Below are positions 33,150-46,700 of a stretch of DNA of 64,000 nucleotides, one piece after another; position 1 is the first letter of the stretch, and every line of letters starts with the position of its first letter. Made by a program: the position numbers and the translations under genes. The stretch comes from Lingula anatina (Eukaryota > Brachiopoda > Lingulata > Lingulida > Lingulidae): the NCBI RefSeq assembly GCF_001039355.2, contig NW_019775700.1, positions 62,001 to 126,000 of the forward strand, in the 5' to 3' direction. The notes under the pieces are model-generated. The model did no database searches, had not been told where the DNA came from, and saw only the letters and a program-made list of their open reading frames with translations.

Positions 33150-34814
33150 GAGAGAGAGAGAGAGAGACTGATAAATATATAAACTTCCTGTTTTATTTAA
33201 AAATGGACTGTTTATGTTTTGGTTAGCTAGCAAGAGAAATGTCTTCATATCTTTTTAGGCATTAACAACAGGGGCTATCAACTGCTTGCGGCCTATGTCG
33301 TAATCCGCCATGGTGATCGCTCCCCCATGGGTCACAACAATAGTGTGCTGTCCCTGTACAAACAGCTGTCATTATCCTGCAAATTTGACGATGGCCTGCT
33401 TCAACAGGTACACTGTATGCTGTGAAAATGTATGAGACATAGTGTTGATAGAAAATGTTTATTATTGTTATTATTATTATTATAAAGATGATAATGCTAG
33501 TAGAAGATAAGATATAAGGGATTTAGAAAGTAGCTTCCTGTATTTTTCTCTCGTTATTTTATTCCTTTTTTTGTACAGAATAATTTTTTGCCTAATAACA
33601 AAAACAAGTTTATGAAATCAGTGATGATATATGTAGTAGGATTAAATATGTATCTGTATTTAAGACCCACAATAGTACAATAGTTTAGCACTTGGAGGTA
33701 GACAATGTTGATCATATTTGGCAATACATTTCTTCATAATACAATTTTTCTTCCCTAGGCATCAGAGATGAGCTCCTACGTGAGGACCATGTCTTCCCAC
33801 TCCTACCTGCAGACCCAGTTCAATGGGTTTGAGCTGCACCCTGAGTCCCACCACTGTGGCAGTGCCATGTTAACACCACTAGGAGCCACGCAGCATGTCA
33901 AACTGGGCCTCCACCTGCAGGGTGCCTACGTCAACAAGCACAAACTCCTTGCTGAAAACTTCACCCAATCTGACATGCTTCTTATGTCCACCAATAGAGG
34001 GCGAACTGTGCAGAGCGCCCTGGCCTTCCTCTATGGATTTCTTCCAGGTTTCAGTTTCAGCAAGTTCAGACTAGATATTGGTAGTTATCAATATGATAAC
34101 TATTGTGATGAGTTGATTTTGGGTCAGCCCTGTAAGTGTGGAGCTCTTTTGCGGCTGAAGGCACAAATGAGAGAAGACATCACTCAGAAAATCAAGACAG
34201 ACCCAATCCTGATCTCTGTTGCAGACAGGTTCAGTGGAGCCAAACGTGCCCCATGGCCGGCGGAAATTATGGACGTCCTCATGGGTTATGCATGCCACAA
34301 TGTTGATTTACCAAAACTGAATGGGAAATGTGTTGACATAGATGACTTAGAGGCAGTAGTGAAGGCAGCTTATACTCTGATAGGGTATCAGCAACAGTCA
34401 GATAGTCATAGAAAGGCCTCGGTGCTCATTGCGTATCCTCTAGTGTTAAGACTGTCAAAGCTAATGGCGGCACACATGTACAAATACAAAGCCAAACGAC
34501 AGCCAGTTAAGTTCGCACTGTTCTCTGGTCACGATACGACGATCTCCCCACTGCTGACGGCACTAGGACTGCATGATGGGATATGGCCCCCATTTGCATC
34601 TCGATTGACCTTTGAACTCTACAGGAGCGTAGCCAATGAGAGGCTGTACATGAGGGTGGTGTATCTTGGCAAAGATGTCACCAGGAAGTTGAGATTCTGC
34701 GGAGGAAGTCTCATTGATGGGATGTGCCCATTGAAAAATTTCTTGAAATTTGCTAAGGTTGGTTTACTTAGGGAATTTCAGACAACTAGTTATGAGGTTG
34801 CATGCAGCGGATAA
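31788..34814 (+). CDS. PXYLP1: 2-phosphoxylose phosphatase 1 (histidine acid phosphatase, Golgi)
   Basis: Five exons: 31788-31881, 32303-32410, 32752-32856, 33259-33407, 33759-34814, joined frame 503 residues (the human protein is about 480). It has a type II membrane anchor at about residues 14-30 (LKLAMLLVLVVVMFFIL), the catalytic motif IRHGDRSPM with His120, and the distal GHDTT with His410-Asp411, the acid-phosphatase proton donor. The C-terminus MCPLKNFLKF and a final Tyr-x-x-Ala-Cys resemble the vertebrate protein. The family removes phosphate from the xylose of the glycosaminoglycan linker in the Golgi, allowing chain extension. The donor after exon 3 (GTGGGA) is weaker than the others. 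The start is chosen at the ATG before the anchor. Confidence 0.88.
33055..33168. repeat. (TA)n and (GA)n compound microsatellite
   Basis: TA tract, a short break, TA again and then about 28 GA units, in intron 3 of PXYLP1, under 100 bases from exon 4. Confidence 0.95.
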
Positions 34815-35206
34815 ATTTCTCCTGTTTTTGTTGAATTTTTTTATTTCATAAATGCTATTTTTTGTTGTTTGTTCTTCCAGTTAAAGTATAATAAGCAACC
34901 CAAGACAAATTTCAAAGGTGATAAGTATTATAATACTGTATATCGAAATGGTTCATACCCTGTGTGCATTTTCTCTTCCCAAAGTATTACATTTCAATGG
35001 TTTTTCTCTTAAAATATTTTTAGATCTGAGTGTCTACACATTACTGTGATGTGATATTCAAACAGAGTTGAACATTTTATTCTTTTTAACACCTTGTTTC
35101 TAATAACCAACAAAGGTGATATTTTCACATGTGGTTCTGGACTTTCCAGAAACTGTTAGAACACCAGGCTAAACCTCATTATTAATATCTTCTACATGTA
35201 TCTAAG

Positions 35207-35409
35207 GCTGTATTCCCAGAGCTTTTAGATCCATCTATCCCCGTGGGGAGTCTCACTAGATTACTGTCAGATAATCTGGCTTAAATGTCCATCCTGCCTA
35301 CTACAAGCTGTAAGGGGGTAATTAACTTTCGGCTGACAGCTATTTAGCATGAACCCCCAGGGAGTTAGGTCTATCTAAAGTAGATCGATCTAATCTCTGG
35401 AAATGGGGT
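35207..35409. mobile_element. MITE, CATTCCCA family, copy 1
   Basis: About 200 bases ending in inverse sequences (TATTCCCAGAGCTTTTAGATC against GATCTAATCTCTGGAAATGG). The interior (AGCTGTAAGGGGGTAATTAA, AACCCCCAGGGAGTTAGGTC) matches 61348-61555 closely. TCTAAG flanks both ends. Confidence 0.75.
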
Positions 35410-35589
35410 CTAAGCTGGTGACGTCATCATTGGTTGTGTGACCCGTCAGCTGGACCATTTTGACGTGACAGAGAGTCCCCCAATATAGAGAGTCCAGTTC
35501 CTATTAATTTGCACAGGTAAGCCTCGCCATAGATTTTGACCCAATTTCATCAGGCTAACCCTAACTTGTATAATTTAAAGAAGGATGGA

Positions 35590-35915
35590 CTCTTTGTTAC
35601 ACAGACCTTCAGTTTTATGAGTTTCAGTGATCTGCCAAAGGGTGGGACACAAATGTTGCCATAGTCATGGCAGTCATCTGTTAGTATATAAAGCCAGTCC
35701 ATTTAAAATAACTGAGTATATTTACAAGTGCTCATTGCCTTCATTGGGTGGCATCCACTCTCAGCAGGTTGGCTGTCATAGATTTCCATGCCTCTCCATC
35801 TTGTGCCATACGTTTACTTTACCTATATTTTTGATTTGCCCATTCTTTTATGATGTCCATCCATGTTGTTTTTGGTTTTCCTTCCCACACGTTTCCCATT
35901 TAACTTTCCTATACA
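35590..35915 (-). mobile_element. Degraded non-LTR retrotransposon (LINE) C-terminal tail
   Basis: On the minus strand from about 35895 the frame reads WEGKPKTTWMDIIKEWANQK, a stop, then RMAQDGEAWKSM, followed by non-coding sequence. This matches the usual end of many LINE reverse-transcriptase proteins (G-[RK]-P-x-T-T-W-x-D, then W, then MAxDRxxW). Internal stops show it is dead. The plus-strand frame at 35627-35923 is its shadow. Confidence 0.6.
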
Positions 35916-38900
35916 AGGACTAGTAGATTTATATATTACTTATACGCATTAACTTATGTGCAAGTACAAATAGATGAATATTAGTTAAGATCCAGTGAAT
36001 AATATTATTAAAATAACTGGTATTTAGATTTGTATCATAGACTTGATCAGCTTGATAAGCTGGCAATTTTATAGATTTCACAATATTATAAAAATTACTT
36101 ACTACATACATGTACCTGGATGGGGGAGATGCCTCTCTCTAACCATCTACCAGGGTCACATATTGATTTTTTACCAGATATTCACAGAGGTGTCTCTAGC
36201 TAATTCATCACACAATTAAAGAAAAAAATGCACACAATTTATCTGCAGTAGAGGGTACCTCTCTCCTCTCATACTAGTATTTCCAGTTTATAATACTGGT
36301 TATTGTCAGCGGATTAGGTATATACATTATACAGGGGTACAATGGACGTTACACGTGCACGGTAGATTTATCAAGGTAACGCTATTTATCTTACCAAGTG
36401 AACTAGTTTTAGCTGACGAGTTTTTCATATGGTTTGTGAAAATTATTCGTTTTATTTCATCATCATTATTTTTTATTATTTTTCTTTAATTTTTTATTTT
36501 ATTTATTTTTGTTTGAGGGGCCATGATATTTTTGGCTGAATTTAGTTGAAAAATAGTGGATCGGGACCACCATTTCACACCCTTATTTCATATTGTAAAA
36601 TTGATTATTTCAATTTTCAATACATATTTATTATATTTATCCAGTATTTAATAATAGAATGCAAAGTATTTGAAGTATTTTAACAAGTATGTGCATTAAG
36701 TCAATTTCATAATACTTTCTGCTCACATTCCATAAGAGGGTAAATATATTTGTCACGGTGAAGGGCAGTGGTGACGGGTTAAAACGCTAGTTTTTGAAGG
36801 CTTGATTTACCATGGTACTAGTACATGTACTGAGTGGATCAGACACTTCACTAGTATCTCTCTCATCTGTTTCAAAGTATTTAAAATATAATCATATTTC
36901 AAACTATTAAAAGTGTTGTAGATTGTTGTACATGACTAAAATTTCTGAAAGATTTTTTTTTTGCTATATTTTCGGTATCCATATAGCCATTGCCTTATGT
37001 AATTACTGACCTAACTAAGTACCCCGGTACGTCGATAACAAAGAAACGTGAAACATGCCTCACAAGTCTTCCTCCCTGTTGCTATGTATAAGTTAAACAT
37101 GTATATGTAAAAATAAATAAAATAATAACAATAAATATTATAATCGATATCATTATGAGGAGTTATCAGAAGAGGGGGCAGAAAGTTCCTTAGTCGTGAG
37201 TTCCATTGATACAAATGATACAAAGAAATATAAGTGATCTAATTTCGTAGGCCTTCATCAGACGGATGTGAGCAGATGTTGACGCTCACTGACCGCTCGG
37301 TGGTATAGCGGCCAGAACCCTCTTATAAATGTCAGGTTGGCCGTAAGCTAACAGTATCTGAGTATGGGTTTTTCGCCTTGTGTTTGATAATCTTCATGTA
37401 TGATCCAACTAACAAGCTAATGAACATATTCGTTCATGGGCTGTTGCAGTTGAGAATACCGCTGCCTGTAAAAAGGACTCGAGTCTCCCTTCTGGTAGAC
37501 AAGAAGTAGATTCTTAGTTGTTAAGGTATCATTATTAATTAGACTTTTTGCATGATTTAACTAGTTTCCCTTTTGTGGAAGACATTTGATGACGTCATTT
37601 CACGGCGTCCATTTATTGAAGTGCCGTTTGGTATATGTACATGAAATAACGTTGAATATGAACTTAGAAAATAAAGAATTTAACTTTGTGACAATAAACA
37701 CTTGTTTACAATCATTTCTTTAGAATGACTAAAAAAGTGGAAATTTTTTTTTATTAATTTGTGTATTGCACCACTTTAAATATTTTTTGGTTTCCCGTTC
37801 TTATAGTAATGAGGGTATTCTCAGTTGTACCGAAATACCCCGTACTTAAAGAGAAATTAACCCTTGAAGGTGCTCTGAGTTGGGTAGCCGACAAACACCC
37901 TCATCAGGGCGGTGAAGTGGTGTGAAGAAAATTTCTACATTAAAACGGTACAAAATCGCTATAAAACGTATCTGTGGATATGTTTTTCATAGAAGAGGAT
38001 AAACCCTTAACAATGATTAAAGCGTTTGTTCTTGGGGTCAAAAGGGGGTCATATAGACAAGTGAGACCCCACGCAAGTAGAAAGTTTGAAAAGCTTAAAA
38101 TTGACATGGCAGTTGCCTTTACTAATGTTCAAAGAAAAGAAGTCGGTCGTTACGTACAAAAAGTCATGTTTCTGTACAATGCCAAACTAAATTGGCAGTA
38201 AACCAATCAATAAGTTTTGACTTGTTTTCATTTTTTTCCTCACAAGAAGCGTGTTTGGTTCCTGTGGTCTATCTCTATCTCTCTCTTTCTCGAAAAACAC
38301 AAATACACATGTGCATACACAGGTGACTGGCGTTTAAATCGCGTCGACCTAAACAGAGAAAGATTTTTTTTTGAAAGGTCACCGTTTAATTATTTGATAC
38401 ACTTGAAGCTTAATTTAATCAAATTTATTCCACAGGTACGTTTCTAAATGTACGTACGTCAAAAGTATGTGAGTCCTGCCCGCACTGTGACCCATTCTGC
38501 AGCACTTTGAACATATCCACAAAGCAAACAAAGGAAACACATTGTCCTTTGAAAAAATGAGACCTTTTATCTCAAAAGTATATATGCCTATAACATCAAA
38601 ACGCACAGTAGCGTAGTCGCTATTTATAACTGACGAACAAAACTACACAGGAGAGCACGGACAGAGAGTTTCTGTTTTAATGCAAATTAAAATGTAAAAA
38701 TTCCACGCAAAAACAACAATCCCAATGCCAGATTTCTTTGAATTGGACTTTAGTTGGCTCCGGTGTATCTCCGGTGGGTCAAAATACCCTGTAGATAGAG
38801 GCTTCGGTCAGTTCGTTAAGTTACATCAATCCTCGGGCTGTTCTTCTGTAAAACGACCCACCTTATATCTATTTCGTGGCTCTTTGAAGTGCGTTCATCA

Positions 38901-41900
38901 TTGGTTGTCAGTGATACTGGTTGATAATTATGTGATGTATGTTGATTGGTAATTTGTTGCTTTTACATGTGGCTTAGTTAACGTTAACGTCTTTGCTGTA
39001 AGAGCTAGTAACTGAAATTAATTTTTAAGGCTGAGCTAATTTTTGTATTAGCTGTATACATACGGGTGTTATTATAATTATTAGTAGCATGATTGTTTTC
39101 ATTGGCGGCCTTGTTCTGCGCCAACTCCCAGCGCCCCCCCCCCAGCCCCCCCTTCCCCCACCGTTATAAGAGGAACGCTCCTATGGTTCCTCTCGCTCCT
39201 CAGCATACCATCAGTATGGGTCATTACCTCTGAAATGTGTGATTGTGAAGGATTTGCTCAACGTTTTGTTTATATTATTGTTGTTCTTGTTGCTATTGTT
39301 GTTGTTGCTGATCTTTCTCGATGAAATTTAAACAAACAAATTAGTTAACTATGTCTAACATTTCATTTCTTGAAGAACGAGAAATTGAAAGGAACTGCTG
39401 AAATTGATTACATGGGGCACTGCAAACACTTGACGGGAATACAAATGTCGCCATAAATGTTCTCAATTGGTACTCGGAATGTAATCGGGTATCGCAATAA
39501 AGGGAAATAGAATATTCAACGTTAGAACAGAGACTGATAAAAGAAAACACACACCTTAATTTGACACAGAGCTTCGCAATAGGGCAATGCCCTGCCAATA
39601 AAATTGAAACAACTTTCACAGCCGATTCCAGTGACGGCTCGCAAAGGGGTCAGTTACAACCGTTTCCAATACAGGCTCGTACGGAGGTCAGTCACCGATT
39701 TACAATTTTTTCCATCTTTATACATTTTTGACCTTTTATTTCTTCAGTTTCATCAGAAGTCTTACTTGTCTGCCAGTCAGCGTCTTAGGGGCCACAGGGA
39801 GTTCTGAACAGCTGCCCCAACACATTTTCTCACCATACACGTACAGACACATTAATTAACTAATTTTACTTTCATTTTCTTTATGATTAAATTAAGGGCA
39901 AAGACGGGGGGTAGGGTCAATATTACTTACCACAATAGTCTAAGTGTCATCCCCTAACTGTACGTGTACCTTTAGCCACCGTACACGTCTGTAGAAACTA
40001 AAGCCAGTGCGGAGGGAGCATACACTCGGTATGAACAGCTGGAGAATCCAGTGTAGAAATTTCCTCGAAAATAGGAGCTCAAATACATGCTACACCAATC
40101 CGGAAAGCGGGTTCACAATGATAATTACAATAACACAGAATAAAATTTGCATTTTTTAAACTTTCCTAAAACATGATAAGTCTGCGAAAATGACCAACCA
40201 TTATGTATTATTTGTGTAAATCATTAATTGCATTTTATTAGAACCCAAAAGTTAAAAAAGTGACGCCTCAGAAAAAAGACACGCATATGATTAAAGGCAG
40301 TGCACTGTGAGGTAATAGATACATTAGTTTACATTTAAGCTATATCAACTGTGCAATGTATGAACGTCCCACAAAATTTCCTTGATTTTGGTGACAATAA
40401 CAGTAACGGCTGAACTGGTAACAATCCTCTACCACGGTCACAGACAGTTTGTGTTTACTGTAGATATTCACAGATACACGTAAGTTCTTCTCTAGCTGTG
40501 CACGCTTCTGCCAGTATTATTGCACAACAATTGGATCATATCACTCGACTGGCCGCTGCTAGAAGGATTGGGTGGATGGGATGTCTGATTCATGTGCCCC
40601 AATGTAATTTTTGATTTCTTTATTAAGTGGTCTACGTTGGTTGTAAAACCCACCGTTCACTGCGATAACTGCTATAACTCAACCTGTTACAACAAGATCA
40701 GAATTCACATTATCTTCAAAATCCAGCCATCTGTACGAAGGTTCTAGAAAAGCTTCCTGTGGTGTTTTAAGGGTTGTTGAGCTTTTTAATGAATTATGCA
40801 ATTGATTTCCCCATCTTTCAAAATGACTTAGTGTTGCGTTATGAGTTCGACGCTTAATTAAGCAGCCTCCAAAGCTATCAATTATGTTGCGTTTTTTCCG
40901 AGTGTGATCACAGATTAAGATTTTTCTTTAGTTGAAAATCTTCAAAAGGAAAGAGAAGAGTGAGGCAATCACAGGTACTAAAATAACCGCACTTTATTGC
41001 GTCCAGTCTACAAGTTCAAGTGTACCAAAGCCCCCTTTTAGTGTGCAGCATGCCCTGAAGCTAATTTAGTCTCGAAAGGTTTTTTGCTCTTCCGTTTTGA
41101 CTTTTCCGCACATTTTGATACATGTCATATGCCAAAAGGGGTATTTCTGTACGTCTGGGTACGTCTGGGGATATAGCGAACATTGACCTTTTTAGTTTCA
41201 TTTCAAAACGTATCTAAATAATATATACATGTATATATTCAGGTGCATTTGAATATAACATGGTTCAACTGTTAACCAAATGCAAAGCTTTTTAGATTTT
41301 GATTAATTTCTAATACTTCTCTGTCTTATATTTTAACCCGAACACATTTTGCAATGATTTTTTTTACTTACATTACAACGATTTTATTATTTGATTTTAC
41401 TATGGGAATTTTATGTGCGATTTTATGTATGTACTCTTTAATGCCTTTCACCCGTGGGGTGATATATATTCTGAGGAGTTCACATAGGTTAAGATTGAAA
41501 ATGTAAAAAGACAGGCTATGCGTATAAAAGGCTGTCCATCGTTTCCTCACAGTATATCATAATCTAACTGACAGACAAAACAACAACACAATGAAATTCA
41601 TTTATGTGAATTTATTGTAAATTGCAAATATTCATTCACAGAAGCACCGAAATATAAATGCATCAATGTACAAAAGCCGAGGTGTGCGTTCACATACATG
41701 TATGTATGTATAGGTGCGTTGCATTTTTATTGACAAGCTTAATAGACTGCATTTGTATGGACGTATCTACGTAAAAAATCTGATACAATTGTATACATGA
41801 AACACAAAGCCAGGTAAGTTTTATGATAAAGAAAATATTTCTAAAACGTCCCAAATCTGCTCTGCAAACCAGCGGCACGGCTCAGTGTCTTAGGTGTTAC

Positions 41901-42335
41901 AAGTTGTCGAGTATCTAAAATTTACAAGTTAAAATTGCTACAGTTAGTAATAAAATACCTGTAACAAATAATAATTACCGACAGAATGAACTGTATCGGA
42001 CACATTACAATTTCGGTTTGGTATGATTCTTTGCCAAACTACAGGTATTTGTGACACTTATAATGACAATCAAACTACATTTCATCACGTTCTTTTCTGT
42101 GAAAAAATGTCTACTTCATATAATGTAACTGTGCAGTGATAGTGTTTGTAAAATGTGCTAGAACCAACGAAGAATACCATTATCATATTTAGTATGAAGC
42201 ACCGGTATAATCGTATAACAGATAAATGTAATTGATATTTTTCATCCAATTTGACACCTTGCGAATCTGCGAAAAGAACATTCTCAATTTTGTACAAAGG
42301 TGGTTTATGTGCACTTACATCAAACTGTATGCCCT
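35916..42335. other. Intergenic region between PXYLP1 and the GPCR gene
   Basis: About 6 kb, AT-rich, without recognisable genes. Short frames at 37974-38201 and 38725-38952 have no domain. It contains a partial copy of the hairpin repeat (37376-37425), a C-rich tract at 39133-39160, and a tRNA-A-box-like string near 37297 that is not a tRNA. Confidence 0.4.
37376..37425. repeat. Partial dispersed copy of the 54.5-kb hairpin repeat
   Basis: CCTTGTGTTTGATAATCTTC and ATGATCCAACTA.CAA are shared with the right arm and flank of the hairpins at 54572-54640 and 55363-55430. Only about 50 bases match. Confidence 0.5.
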
Positions 42336-42341
42336 TTTATT
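42336..42341 (-). terminator. Possible polyadenylation signal of the GPCR gene
   Basis: TTTATT on the plus strand (AATAAA on the minus strand) lies about 350 bases past the GPCR stop codon. Confidence 0.3.
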
Positions 42342-42688
42342 GAAATGCAACAACCGGGCATACCGTTTTCTTTTGCATCTATTTTTTATATATCTGCGCC
42401 CAATGAAATTGTTAAATGTCACTCATCAAGTGATCAAGTGTGTCCTCTAGTATGTCTCAGGTCTTCAGGCGCCGTGGGTTACCCTGTCCTTTCTTGCTCG
42501 ATACAATAGTTCCACAGTGCCAAATCGTAGTTGGTTTAAATGCAGATAACCCTTACCACTTTTCCAACTACTAGTTCCGAGTTTCAAGTTCTCTTAGTTT
42601 CAAGTGCGCCGTCCTCGTGCAATAAACTCCCTGGGCCGCTTTGTCCGTATGATATGATATTATACAACAGTCTCCATACAAACCGGAT

Positions 42689-43730
42689 CTACACATACTC
42701 TGGGTAGGGGTACCTGACACCATTGACTTCGTCCAAAGATACCATGGGTTGTTCAGGTCCTATGTGGTCGATATCAACATGAGGGCTCTGCTCTCCACTC
42801 CCACCCTCATGGTCAGCTGGGATGAAGGCGTCTGCGACCTGCTGACCACCCCCCTGACACTTGCTGAAGGGACAGGAGTTTCGGTTACTCCGACGCTTGC
42901 CGGAGGACTGTTCGTCCATTTGATAGACGGATGTATTTGCGCTCGGCCCTTTTCTTATTTTTGTTTGACCTCTACAGATTGTCCTCTCGAAAGCCTTGCG
43001 GAATTTTGTGGAGAAGAGGTTGTATAGGACCGGGTTGATTGCGCTGTTCAGGTAGAACATGACCCGACAAAAACTGACAATGTTCAGCGAACTTTCTGAT
43101 GAGATTGTCCGGATGACGTCATGACTTTCGAACAGCAACCAGAGTGAGTAGACCCGGAAAGGCAGAAGACATGCAAAGAACGCGACTGTGATTGCCAACA
43201 GGACATAGACGACCTGGTGCCGGTTGCGAACAGTACTGGCTGTAGAATTAGAGTTTCTACCATTGCCGGTGGAATGGAAGATTGTTCTCTCGGCAACCAA
43301 CACCCGGCAAATCAACACGTAAATGACCAGCAGAATGACCACCGGAAGTGCAAAAAACAAGCAGGTCAAGGTCACAACGTAACCTTTTTTCCACTTTTCA
43401 ATTATCGCCGTGGAACAGACCTTCACGGGCTTTCCGTCCGGGTACCTCTCGTCCTTCTCCTTGGCTATCACAAAGAAGGGGATCGTAGCCAAAATGGCCG
43501 CCAGCCAGATGATCACAATCATGATAACACTGCGGCGTGGCGTGAAGCGGGCTTTGACCTGGAGAGGGTGACAGATGGCGAAGTAGCGTTCGATGCTGAT
43601 GGTGACGATGGAGAGGCTGGAGGCGTGCACGGATAGGTTCTCCAGGAACGGAATCAGCTTGCCTGGAGATAAACAAGAGGGAGAAATAAGTGCTAAGCTT
43701 TTAGGGCAAATTTGAGGATTTTATTTTATT

Positions 43731-43765
<35 letters not shown>

Positions 43766-46700
43766 TTATTTTTTTTTGTCAATATCCATTAGCAAAACGA
43801 AAAAATTGCAGCATATTTGCAACAAATTTGCTCCAAACTAAACAGTTTGCTAGAAACTCTTTACGGGTTGTTGGAGGAAAAAATGGTGCTGTAAATTTGC
43901 AAAAGCATACGAAGTTTGCGGCAGTCCTCATACTCCGTCCAATTAAAAACAGTACCTCATTCGCATGGATAAATTCCTTCTTACAAATTTGCCACAGCAG
44001 TTAGCAAATCCTGAAAAAATTGCAGAGGGATGCCTTTTGAAGGCTTCTCTCGTTTATATTTACATTAAATAAAGCAATGCTGTTTCAAAAATATGTTACA
44101 GTAAATAGTAATAGTAATAGTACAGTAAGTTGCAGTATAAAATGAAATGAACGCGATAAGGAAGAGTTAACTTGCAAAATCAAAACAAATGAATTAAGCA
44201 TTTTAGAAAAGAAAATTTGATTAAGAGTTTCAAAGATTATTTTGTGTACTCTAGCGTAGACTATTCGTTTATTTACAACCATAATAGCCATTATGTTGGC
44301 TATTTGGAAAGCTCCTTCAGCGAAAAAAAAAATTACACATGAGCTATGGTCATGGATAGTAGTTTGGCTTGGTAATGGCTTTAAAAGAGGTAATTATCTT
44401 TCCTCTAATTATATCTTCGCAGATTGTTGACGTGCATGCGAGTACAGTGGCAGTTATTACAAATACAGGTTCCTGCAAAAATACAGCAATGTTCCTTCCA
44501 ACGATGCCTCAAAAACATGCCTTTTTACTCCATTATTATATAAGAACATATCACGACATGTCGTTATAGCCAGTTGGCACTGAGGCTGGATGTTTAATCG
44601 GGTTAATCGCCTACTGTCATGCTACTGACACTGTTTTCTTCACGACAGCATATGTATGTTAACATATTGCAACCATTATGTCAACAAGGGTTAGTGTCTG
44701 CAGTCGCGTGTATAACGATAAGGACGTTAGTCTCCCAAATGGACACGTTTTGGCAATGCGCTTGCAAAACGGACTTCCTTCACATGTAAGTTTTTTTAAA
44801 TTCTCTCCACAAATCTTTAAATACTACCAATCACTTTGCACGTTCGTCTACTAAGATACCCAAGCCCATTTCACCTTCAAAAAGCACTTTTACAAGTCAA
44901 AAGCCTTAACATGTAATCCCAGCACTACGCCCTTACTTCGCTTAATTTCCGCAGTGCTGACAGACGCTATTCTGAATCGAGATAAACTAATCCTGCAGAC
45001 ATTAATCAGGGCCGTCTCCCAGTAGTATAGAGACCTCACAGGTGATTACCTTAAGGTCGCCGTCGAGTATTAATTACCCGTGGGAAGCGTTCAACTCGCA
45101 TTCAATTCAGATAATGGCATATAAATACACGCAGAAACCAGTGTCCCTGTCTGCCTCTGACACCTGGTGATTTTAGCAGTGAAATCGGCGGTGGAAGAGG
45201 GAGAGGTGGTTTCCGTAGACTTTGGTTTTTTTTTTTTTTTACTTAACCTAGTAGGCAGTGTACATGTTGGATGGGGATTTTCGGCCCAGATGCATGGGGG
45301 GGGGCGTGTTTGGTGATGTCATTTTAAATTTCATGTGGCGTATTAAAAATGGGGGTCACAGAGTAAGGTCTAGCAGAACAATTTTTTTCTTGTCTGACAG
45401 GATACTTTACTAGAGAATTGTCGTTTTTTTCTCTTTCTGCAAAGTTGGTGTATGACAAAAAATTCCTCACTCTTCATATGTCCATTTTCTTTTTTCGTGT
45501 CATTCATTTAATTTTTAGCAAAATGTTTGATATAACCAAGGTCCCCCCTCGCGTCCCCCTCGTGCTTTCTCTCTAATTATACTGATAATTAGCCCCCCAG
45601 ACCTTTAATTTAGCTAAAAGCGCCAGCGTAGAGATTAGTGTACACGTAGATGTCGAATTCATTTGCAATCAATGTTCCTGATGGCTTGGAGTCAATGCAG
45701 GACAGGTTTTGCTCTACTTAACGAGATCAGAATACATACCCCCATTGAAGGGGGTTTATCCCTTAACTCGTCATAACAATACCACCGTTACCGGGTACAA
45801 TTAAGTTAGTGACAAAATATCATGAAATATTACTAATTCATAATTTCATGACATTTTGTTACTAATCACAATTGCCTGTTGTAAATTATACTGCTTATAT
45901 TATAAATTTTATATCACCATTTTTGAAATATTTAAGACTCAAGATTTTATAGGTGACCAATACAGCCATCCCATCAATTTTTTAAAATCCCCCCGTCCCC
46001 GCAAAAAAAGTTCTGCTTCACATTGTTTACAATTATTTGAATATTTAAATGTTGTCTTCAAATTTCTGTGCCAATTAAAGGTGACATTAGACTTCCTCAT
46101 TGATCTTCTTGATATCTTTCATACTGTTTGGGTCATCACATGGTAATGTGTATTTATTTCATTGTTTATAAAGTGACATTAAAAACTAATTGATATCTAA
46201 AATGGAAAATGGCTTAAAGGTAAAAAAGTAAGACGTTTTCCAGAGCAGACAGGAAGGTGATCGATTTCGTAACCTACTTAGCCTTTATTTGTATGGGAAT
46301 TGAGAATTCACAAGGAAGATTAACCTGAAGGAGACATAACGTAGTTTACACAGAGAAAAAAATCAATTTTACGAAATATTTACATTTGCAGCAGATTTCT
46401 ATTCTGCTGAGAGTAAATGACTGACTTATTCATTTAACACAAATACGAGATGTTAGACAAAGTAATAGACTCTGAGGGTTTGTAGAAAAAAACTTGATTT
46501 CAGACCAAAGCACTTTATAAATAAGTGTTTAAATGAGTTTTGGTGGTCTCTGGTGTCTGGGCACATTGCGTATTAGGGAGGGATATCGGAGATGCTTTGT
46601 GCTCATGACACAGACAATTCTGTTAGATTGGCATCGCTTGCAATTAGTCTCATTGGAAAGTATAGCCCCACCCCCTGTAAGTTATAAAATCGATCAATTT

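Noticed and set aside
35627-35923. 98-codon plus-strand frame rich in Cys and Phe
   Set aside because: It is the reverse strand of a degraded LINE tail.
37290-37340. tRNA-like A-box string (GGTGGTATAGCGGCCAGAACC)
   Set aside because: No B-box at the right distance and no cloverleaf; at most a remnant of a tRNA-derived SINE.
43217-43636. 139-codon plus-strand frame opposite GPCR exon 2
   Set aside because: Shadow of the receptor, which has all helices and motifs on the minus strand.
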